Below are positions 56,845 through 64,000 of a DNA stretch of 64,000 bases, piece by piece. The stretch's first letter is position 1. Every line of letters begins with the position of its first letter. The DNA comes from Brachypterus glaber. Lineage: Eukaryota > Arthropoda > Insecta > Coleoptera > Kateretidae. Below the pieces are notes generated by a model. That model did not search any database, had not been told where the DNA came from, and was given only the letters and a program-made list of their open reading frames with translations. The stretch spans positions 9,463,340-9,527,339 of the forward strand of contig OY294050.1 in NCBI GenBank assembly GCA_958510825.1, read 5' to 3'. Both the position numbers and the translations under genes were made by a program.

Positions 56845-57152
56845 ACCGGTCTGGAAACAATTTTTAGCTCAACTTTATATGAACCCAAGTTTTTTTTTTA
56901 ATTTTTAATTTAATTATTTAGAGCTTTGGCATCTTTTTAAGACCTTTAAAAAATCTATCGATGCATTTTTGCAAAAACGATTTTCATTTGTTTTAGCAAA
57001 AAAAATATGACATATAAAATATCTAATATCTAAAAATTATTTTAGATATTCAGATTTTACGCCAAAAAATATGACAAAGCTCTAAATAAATAAATTATAA
57101 AAAAAACTTGGGTAATATGAAAGTTGAGCTAAAAATTGTTTCCAGACCGGTG
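56845..57152. mobile_element. TIR element, ACCGGTCTGG family, copy 2
   Basis: The arms of over 40 bp run from ACCGGTCTGGAAACAATTTT through AGCTCAACTTT and return inverted at the right end. The interior resembles 33939-34281. Confidence 0.7.
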
Positions 57153-57212
57153 TGGAAAATTTTATATGGTATATGCATATCTAAAATTATGAATATTTTT
57201 ATAACTTTAAGT

Positions 57213-57414
57213 GTGTGGTGGGGTTAAATCCACCCATACGGAACTTTAAGACTACTAAAAAAGTAAACGTGTAAGGTAAGGGTCAAACAAAAATTGTCAA
57301 TATGTTTATTATTCGTTTACCTACAGCTATTGAAGAGGATAATGTTAAAACAAAAAATACTGCAAAGCAGTCTACGTTGGAAATATGTCATGGGTGGTTT
57401 TAACCCCACCACAC
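57213..57414. mobile_element. TIR element, GTGTGGTGGGGTT ends
   Basis: GTGTGGTGGGGTTAAATCCA..CCAT (57213-57237) and its inverse (57390-57414) are 25-bp arms with one mismatch. TTAA occurs just outside both arms (57207-57210 and 57424-57427), so a piggyBac-type target is possible though the tips differ. Confidence 0.5.
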
Positions 57415-57594
57415 ATGCGTCGGGTTAATATTACTTTACTTTTTTATTAAATTAAATTTTTAATTAATATTATCCATTTTTTATTTGGATAAAATGCTAC
57501 CCTGTGTTCTTGAAAACCAGTACGCAAACTTCGCGAATTCTAATTCGACCTATATATAATTCTGACATAAAAATGTAAAGACCAGTTTTATAAC

Positions 57595-58005
57595 TCGGTA
57601 AGTTTTAGGCCACGTTCTGGCCAAGATGAGTCGTAAATTATTGTTGAATCCATAACTAACAGATTTTCCTTAGTTCATCTGTACTCTAATCAACTATAGA
57701 ATATCTTACTTATTGTGCTTTCTTTATCAGTGTAGAAACACTGATAGATTTATTACCCTTAACATTTTTTAACCTTATCTAATATGATGCATTTACGAGA
57801 GCATTGTTTAGGGTAAAGAATCAATATTAATGCTTAGATTACCATTAAATTAAACATAATTGAATTTGTTCTTTTCAATTCATAATTATACATAGTTATA
57901 ATCATTCTTTTACTTAAATAATATACTTTAATTTTGAAGATGGTATAAGTGATAGATTTATTGATGTTGAAAATTGTTTAAAATTTGTTCCTGAATTATT
58001 TCACA
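57595..58005 (-). repeat. ~0.3-kb dispersed repeat, inverted copy
   Basis: GGCCACGTTCTGGCC at 57609 and TTTGTTCCTGAATTATTTC at 57982 are the inverse of the ends of the plus-strand copies at 60464 and 61447. CTATAGAATATCTTACTTATTG also matches inverted. Confidence 0.55.
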
Positions 58006-58140
58006 TTATCTAGTGGAAAGTGACATATTTCACGCGAGTGGGAAGGTTTAAGAACGAGCCGCTAGGCTAGTGAGGAAACCCCACGAGTGTATGAAATACA
58101 CTTTCCAACGAGTTATGTTCACTATTTTTCCTACGATCTC
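58006..58140. repeat. Foldback remnant, TTTCACGCGAGTGGGAAGG
   Basis: GTGGAAAGTGACATATTTCA is partly inverted as TGAAATACACTTTCCAAC, with a GC-rich centre GAGCCGCTAGGCTAGTGAGG. Similar to 38283-38406. Confidence 0.45.
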
Positions 58141-59328
58141 GAAAAAATATGAAGTTTCTTATTTTAAAATTTATATATGTATGTTAAACAGGAAATATGA
58201 TTTTCATTTAGCTTTAGTTTTCTTGGTTTTATAAAATACATAGCTGTTTAATGGGTTGCCTATTCCTAAATAAATGCAAACTTGAGTTTACTTATTAAAT
58301 TAGATTTCTGTGGTTATGTTGCCATATAAGACAATAAAATTGTACTGTTTTACATTTTGTAAGAAAAATACTGTATTTTTGATGGTTTTTATGTAATGTA
58401 AGTTAACTAAATAAAAAATTAAGTAATTTTTATAAGATCTAAACGGTCTAGACTAGACAGTAATGGTCAAAATAGTAACGTTATAACTATAGTTTTTAAC
58501 TTTGACATGAAAAACAGATATATTTGGATTAAAACACTAAAAGATATAAAAGGCTGTGGTGAAAGGTGGTTTATAAAACAAGGTGAATAAGATTCGTAGA
58601 ATCTACGAGGTAAATATCTAAATAAAATTAGGCAAACCTCCATACATAAATATCACACGAGTATGATATAAAAATATCAAACTAGTGCGATATGAGGCGT
58701 TTTCTAAAGAACAAAGGAGTGTGCTAAATATCGTTTTCATAGAGGATCGTAGGAAAAAGTTATTACCGAACTTTCCTTTATATCGATACCCCCAAGCAAC
58801 AAAGCCGTAACTCATATATTGTCATTTTTCACGACCTAAATTTCTAAAATATTTTTTTTTCTTATTTAAGGGTGGGGAAATGATTGAAGTGGAAAAGGAA
58901 GCCATGTTATATATCATTTGAAAGCTTATAACATTCTCTATTTAACTCTATAAGTAAACATTGTTTATTTATTGTTTGTTTCTGATAATATTCAAAATTA
59001 GAATTTCTTACTTTAGTGTTTTTAGGTAGACTTTTGGTTAAAATGGCCTGTGGAGAAATCTGAGTAGTACCACCATGTGTGTCTTTTTTCAAGGCGTTTA
59101 CCTATGAGTATAACTCAAAATAGGTCTAACTTGAGTTACATCCTTGTTGTATGGGAGTGTCGATATATATTTTTCAAATTTGCTAAAATGAGTCATAATA
59201 AAGATTTAAGAACACAATAATAAAAACTAGGCACGTATGTTATTTAAAACATTTTGGTCATGACTAACTTGAACTTAAACCTGATTTTTTATCATTTTAC
59301 CTATTTTATTTTCAATTGAAATTTAGTA
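58141..59328. other. Intergenic, nothing recognised
   Basis: AT-rich unique sequence. Confidence 0.35.
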
Positions 59329-59488
59329 ATTGGTCAATTAAAATTTAGCCACTGTTGTATACATTTTTCTCAGTAGGCTTAGTATGTAGAACTTTTAAGA
59401 AAATTGCAATTGGCCAATTAAAATTTAGCCATTGATGTATACATTTTTCTCAGTAGGCTTAGTATGTAGAATTTTTAAGAAAATTGCA
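59329..59488. repeat. 80-bp tandem duplication
   Basis: CAATTAAAATTTAGCCA..CTCAGTAGGCTTAGTATGTA occurs at 59335 and 59415 with only a few differences. Confidence 0.85.
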
Positions 59489-60463
59489 CTTTCTACTAAA
59501 ATATTTGTATTTCCCCCATTTCAAAAATAGGAAATAGCCTTTTGTACATTTAAACACAGCACGCATAATTTCTCATTATTCAGAAGCAAACTTTAAGCAA
59601 TTTTAACGGTAATAAATACATCAGGGCGAACAAAAGGATAAATTCAAAACGTAACGTTGTAAAATAATTGTTCACTCTTGCAATAAACGATTTTATTGCT
59701 TAATTTTTTGCCAGAGCGTGCACAACTTTCTGGCCAAGCCTTAGGTGTTTGTTTCTTAGAAGGTTCTTCTAAAATAGACATTTATTTTATGTAATTGATA
59801 AATAGTTATGTATTTTACACATTTCATATTGAAAGACTAGAAAATAAAGTCATTAGTTTTTAAACAGAATTTTTCCTAAATGGAACTGGTAACAGTTGTT
59901 TAAAGATTAAATATTTTAAATTATATTTTTCCAAATATATAATTTTCCCCAATATGGCTATCCTATTCTAACGATTCTAAATATTCCCTGCCAGTTTAAG
60001 TCAGTATAACAAAACTCCTAACAAACGTGACAGCAAGCTACAAGGTTTTCTCGAGAGTTTTCTGTACTATCCCACTACAGTTTTGTATCATTTATTTCGC
60101 CTAAGAACTATCAAGCTTGTATATATAAACAAATATGTAAAAAAGTATACAAAAAACACTTTTTTTGTATGTAGTTTTAAATTAAATCTAAATTGAAATA
60201 TTAGGATAGTTAAGTTTAGTACATCTTTAATTTCTGTAACTTTTATTATTAATTCTTATATTTTCAAATTAAATGATTTGTGTCTAAAAGAATATAATTT
60301 TAGTTTTAAAATAGCACATTTTAAAGTTAGCTTTCTATTTTTAGCTCCGCGAGACTCGGTCTAAGTCTTGATCAAGACTAAAACTTGCTTTTGACTTGTA
60401 ATTTTAGTCCTAATATTAATAACATATTTCTTGTTAAAAAGACAATTCTAAATAGTTAAATTA
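59489..60463. other. Intergenic with a partial dispersed-repeat copy
   Basis: 59594-59625 (AAGCAATTTTAACGGTAATA..TCAG) matches the interior of the repeat at 60464. Otherwise AT-rich. Confidence 0.4.
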
Positions 60464-60725
60464 GTAATGTAGAATTTAACGGTAAATCAAACCAAAAATA
60501 TCGAATTTCTCCTTCAAACAAAAAAAGTACTAAAAGTATAATGTTAAATAACACAGGAACAAAAATTAAACAATTTTTATCGGTAATAAATACATCAGTA
60601 CTTTTATAATAGAATGACAAAAAGTTAGATAGTCTATAGTTGAGAATTATACAGAATGTTCCGTATTAGTCATGCACCTCAGATGGATGATTTTATTACC
60701 TCTGGTGGCCAGAACGTGGCCCAAG
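60464..60725 (+). repeat. ~0.3-kb dispersed repeat, copy 2
   Basis: From AATGTAGAATTTAACGGTAA to GGCCAGAACGTGGCCC, with AATAAATACATCAGTACT inside; a direct relative of 61447-61745. Confidence 0.6.
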
Positions 60726-61038
60726 TAATAACCAAAAGATTTTCAGAAAAACGGTAAAGTAGGTAACATTATTGAAAAGTAATATAGTGGTATTTTTTTT
60801 TTAGTTTTTGACTTTTTCTTGTTATTTTTTTGTTTGAAATTTTGAACACAAATAAGATAACTCAAGTAATTTTTTGGTATATATTTGGTATGCTTAGGGG
60901 GTACAATGACAACAGAGGGGCAAGAGGGTATTTTTTTTAATAGTAAGGGGGGTCGAGTGATACATCATTTTAAAGCTTATAAAATTCTCTAATTGCCCAC
61001 ATATTTTTTTTATTTTCGATCAATTTTTGGGGGGGTTT
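60726..61038. other. Intergenic, nothing recognised
   Basis: T- and G-rich unique sequence, ending in GGGGGGGTTTTG at the element border. Confidence 0.35.
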
Positions 61039-61442
61039 TGCTGGCCCTCTTCAGTACCAAGAGTCAACTCTGCATGCTGATTAAGAAAACGTTTTTAGAT
61101 TTTATTTGCAATAGGAATATAGTCATTAGATTAATGTGCGCCATTTATTGCTAGATGTAGACAACTACTCATACCTCTCCTAGCCTGGGGACTTTGAATG
61201 GTAGCAAGTTGAAGACTTGTGTGTCTCAAGCACATAGTACCACTAACGCGTGGTTAGACGTAGAATTAGTAAGGACAGAAATTTTTAATTTTAAACAAAA
61301 TTATAAAAATATTAAATTATTATTCCATCAACCTATTTTCTAATCATCTTACAGAGTGACATTGGTACTGAAGAGGGCCAGCAGTTCGAAACGTCAGTCT
61401 ACCAATATCACTACGATGATTAGAAAATAGATTGATGGAATA
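61039..61442. mobile_element. Inverted hammerhead-ribozyme element copy
   Basis: 61039-61367 read on the minus strand is a nearly complete monomer of the 354-bp unit: it starts TACCAATGTCACT, the predicted 5' end left by ribozyme cleavage, and ends inside the next ribozyme (..TGAAGAGGGCCAGCA). Joined to it on the plus strand is an intact ribozyme (61355-61412). 28-bp inverted repeats (61321-61348, 61415-61442, one mismatch) bracket that ribozyme. No target duplication was found. Confidence 0.75.
61355..61412 (+). ncRNA. Hammerhead ribozyme, type I, intact core (copy 3)
   Basis: Stem I is AGTGACATTGGTA/TACCAATATCACT, 13 pairs with one C-A mismatch. The core is CTGAAGA (61368-61374). Stem II is GGGC/GTTC with two G-U pairs and loop CAGCA. 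GAAA is at 61388-61391. A minimal stem III (AC/GT) is closed by GTCA. The cleavage triplet GTC ends at 61399. All catalytic bases are kept although stem II has drifted. Confidence 0.8.
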
Positions 61443-61446
61443 ACAA

Positions 61447-61745
61447 ATTCATAATGTAGGATTTAACGGTTAATCAAACTAGAAATATCGATTCTTTCCC
61501 TGAACAATAATTTCAAAAGTAAGATAATTCAGGAACAAATTTTAAACAATTCTAACGGTCAATAAATACATCAGTACTCTGATAATGCAAGGACAATGAG
61601 TAAGATTTTCTATAGTTTGGTATACAAAAAAATACTTACAGCTGAAACTAAAGAAAATCTATTTTAGTTACGGACCCTATGACTTTATTGCCTATAGACT
61701 ATAGCCACTACAGTGCATTGCAGTGGCCAGAACGTGGCCCAAAAA
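61447..61745 (+). repeat. ~0.3-kb dispersed repeat, copy 3
   Basis: ATGTAGGATTTAACGGTTAA, AATAAATACATCAGTACTC and GTGGCCAGAACGTGGCCC in the same order as copy 2. It begins directly after the ribozyme element. Confidence 0.6.
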
Positions 61746-61796
61746 CTGACCTAAAAATTTTCAGAATTTGTGTACCAAAATCTAATAGTATACTAC

Positions 61797-62095
61797 ACTA
61801 GGGTGGACCTTATATATTTTTACTATCTTAAAGTTTTCTTTTCGGTTTGACTAGAAAATTCTAAAAATATGAAAGTGATTAAACTTCTCAAAGGGTTCTA
61901 ATTGGGCCCCTAAGATTGGTAAAATTATAATTTTATTTATAATTATCCATAAATCTTTGAAAATTATCTGTAACTTTTCTAAAAAGTGCTAAATTTAAAG
62001 AGCTTGAAATCCTATTTTTTTTACTTTTAAGCATAAAAAATTATGTGCCAAATTTTAAAATGATCAAGGGACTCTAACCCGTCCCAAATATCCGC
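61797..62095. repeat. Remnant of the TAGGGTGGACC-ended element
   Basis: Starts CTAGGGTGGACCTTATATAT and continues with AATTGGGCCCCTAAG and ATTATGTGCCAAATTTTAAA, the inverse of 40660-40905. The same end is seen alone at 18388. Confidence 0.5.
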
Positions 62096-62210
62096 TAAAG
62101 TTAACCCTAACACTAAAATTTACGAATTCATACCATAAATGTGAGTCAAGCGGTAAAAAAAAAACACTTTGAAAATACATCATTACATACCAAATACATA
62201 CCAACCTACA

Positions 62211-62455
62211 TACCAAATTTTAAGTTTCTACAACCTCTCGCTCGAAAGATATGACTTTGACATGTCAACCATCTTGGTTTTCTTGATTTTAATTTTTCAT
62301 TGTGTTCCTAAATACCGAATTTCAAGTTTCTACGACCTCCAGTTCAAAAAATGTCACTTTCACAGGTCCGCCATCTTGTTTTTTAGTTTTTTTTTATTTT
62401 AATTCGTTATCGTACCCCTACATACTAAATTTCGAGTTTCTACTACCTCCCGCAT
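62211..62455 (+). repeat. ~105-bp tandem repeat, 2.3 units
   Basis: TACCAAATTTTAAGTTTCTAC, TACCGAATTTCAAGTTTCTAC and TACTAAATTTCGAGTTTCTAC begin successive units at 62211, 62313 and 62423, each followed by a CCTC..C block and a GCCATCTTG-type word. Confidence 0.75.
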
Positions 62456-62976
62456 ACCTTAAGCTACAATTTGGTGCAAAAAAATCTGAAAATACCGTGA
62501 AGCTTCGGGGCTTTAAACCCCAAAGATCAATCAAGAAATAACCTATCCTTGATTATATATTATATTTTTAATATTTTGGTAAAGCATTTATTAGAATCAG
62601 CTGATTGTCGCCATCTTTATTAATCATCCTTCCTCAAAAAACTACAACAACGTTGTTGTATTATTAAATAATATGAATCTACCATTTTAATAGCATATTT
62701 AATATAACGTTATAATGTTTTATAATATTATTATATACCTCAAACTTGTTACAATAACGTTTGGTTGTACTATTTTTAGATTTTTCTAACAATGTACACT
62801 TAAAAATACCTAGTTAATTTAGCTGTTTCTGTAATTTTATTTGTCCGAAATAAAAATATATATTTTTTAATTCTTCTAAAAGACTTTTTAAACACCAGTA
62901 ACAAAAAACTTTTTAAACGCGAGTAACAAAAAAGTACATCTACGTGGGCCACTCGTGGGTATAAATAACTTTTACT
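62456..62976. other. Intergenic with 47-bp repeat copy
   Basis: No gene. 62729-62775 is identical to 49933-49979. Confidence 0.4.
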
Positions 62977-63208
62977 GCCCTCCTAACGTCCTAACTAACA
63001 TTTTCGCCATTTTCGGCCATTTCCGGTTGTTCTATGCCATATTTATATATTCTCCAGGATTCCCACCATTCAGGGAAAACAGGAAAGTCAGGGAAAAGTC
63101 AGGAAAATTGAAATTGAAACCTGAAATTCAGGGAACTTGGCCATTTATTCGAAAAATTTAAGGGAAAATAGCAATGTTAGTTAGGACGTTTTAACTAAGA
63201 AGGGCAGT
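62977..63208. mobile_element. TIR element with GTCAGGGAAAA repeats
   Basis: TAACGTCCTAACTAACATT at the left returns inverted at 63172, and CTGCCC/GGGCAG caps both ends. The interior carries CAGGGAAAA and GTCAGG words in several copies. The 68-codon ORF is repeat-derived. Confidence 0.55.
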
Positions 63209-63769
63209 TTATATGTATTCTTTTAAGTAAATTCTATTTGACCAAATGTACCTTTTCAATACATTTCAACAATAAATAAAAAATGGTCTTTTAAATACTT
63301 TTCATATAAATAACTAAAAATAGAAAATTAGTAATACATATCAAACATATCAGTTCAATAACATACAAATAAAGGCACATCAATCAAATAATATTAGACA
63401 CAGCCAAGTGATCTCTAAATGAGATATAAAAAAATTAAAATTGTAAAAGTTCACCCCACGCCGAGCTAATGAAGGATAGTCCCAATGGGACATTTATGGG
63501 ACAGTTTTAAACCATCAGTATCATGGTTCCTATTGACAGGATTCTTGGTACTGCATTTATACAGAAGTCAGATGTACACTTTACTGGTGTCTCCAAAGAA
63601 TAAGAATTGTGATTGTATTGATCTTCTTTTTTTGCTGAATTTCGTTTGTCTGCCTTTAAGAGTTGATGTTTTGACATGTTATCTAGTGGGTGTTACTTTT
63701 TAAAATACCTATAAATAAATAAAAATATTTTTTAATGTTAATTACAAAAAAAAAAAGTTGTCTGTGCTC
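63209..63769. other. Intergenic, nothing recognised
   Basis: AT-rich unique sequence. Confidence 0.35.
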
Positions 63770-63999
63770 GGGTTGAGAAACACCTATTCTTATGTGTTTT
63801 GGGATGCTGAATACGATTCTGTCATAAAAAAGGCACTTCATGAGCTCATTTTTTGCTATACTGAAATTGGAGATGAGGATTTTCACAATTTTAGTCAGTT
63901 TCTTCAGTGTAGCAAAAAAATGAGCCCATAAGTTGCCTTTTTATGGCAGATTCATGTTCAGCATCCCAAAATACATAAGAATAGGTGGGTCTCAACTCC
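63770..63999. mobile_element. Foldback element at the window edge
   Basis: ~95-bp arms: GGGTTGAGAAACACCTATTC.., TTTTGGGATGCTGAATACGA.. on the left return inverted as ..TTCAGCATCCCAAAA.. and ..AATAGGTGGGTCTCAACTCCC. The right tip coincides with the window end, so it may extend further. Confidence 0.7.
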
Positions 64000-64000
64000 C

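Noticed and set aside
62169..62541. Overlapping 77- and 79-codon ORFs
   Set aside because: They lie over a diverged ~105-bp tandem repeat and repeat the same peptide pattern with each unit.

Overview
The window looks like about 64 kb of an AT-rich arthropod genome, most probably insect. It holds one convincing host gene, an intronless forkhead (FoxG) transcription factor of the sloppy-paired type at 2475-3488 (+). The remaining ~60 kb has no other complete protein gene. It is a gene desert filled with short, mostly non-autonomous transposable elements, microsatellites and unique AT-rich sequence. A 200-base run of Ns marks an assembly gap. The species cannot be fixed from the sequence alone.

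Region 1 (1-3700) carries the slp-like gene. Its promoter is unusually readable: a palindromic Grainyhead-type site, TATA, Inr and DPE in canonical spacing. The ORF has an N-terminal Groucho-binding eh1 motif and a complete forkhead domain.

Region 2 (3700-25200) is repeat-rich. It includes a piggyBac-like MITE (TTAA), several foldback elements, a tRNA-derived SINE, a hAT-type MITE with perfect 8-bp target duplications, a second SINE family inserted in a TA-flanked element, a composite hAT-like element built on a 10/11-bp array, and a 5'-truncated, frameshifted LINE. It also holds the most striking feature: a tandem dimer (354-bp period) of a repeat whose units each carry a type I hammerhead ribozyme. 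The dimer is flanked by a 15-bp target duplication and resembles an animal retrozyme or a Penelope-like terminal repeat.

Region 3 (25200-48900) has pyrimidine-rich microsatellites, two nearly identical 0.4-kb TA-flanked MITEs in opposite orientation, a hAT MITE with 31-bp perfect TIRs, PIF/Harbinger-like MITEs with TTA/TAA duplications, and a second full-length member of the CAGGG hAT family. It also has GC-richer single-copy islands (41.3 and 44.8 kb) that could be regulatory DNA.

Region 4 (48900-64000) has a second copy of the first SINE with clear A and B boxes, a 0.7-kb TA-flanked element, one possible phase-1 exon on the minus strand (55430-55558), a family of diverged ~0.3-kb repeats from 57.6 to 61.7 kb, a third hammerhead ribozyme in an inverted arrangement at 61.4 kb, and a foldback running off the right edge.

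The elements do not work together as a pathway. The biology here is a developmental regulator isolated in a mobile-element desert, with self-cleaving RNA motifs as the unusual component.
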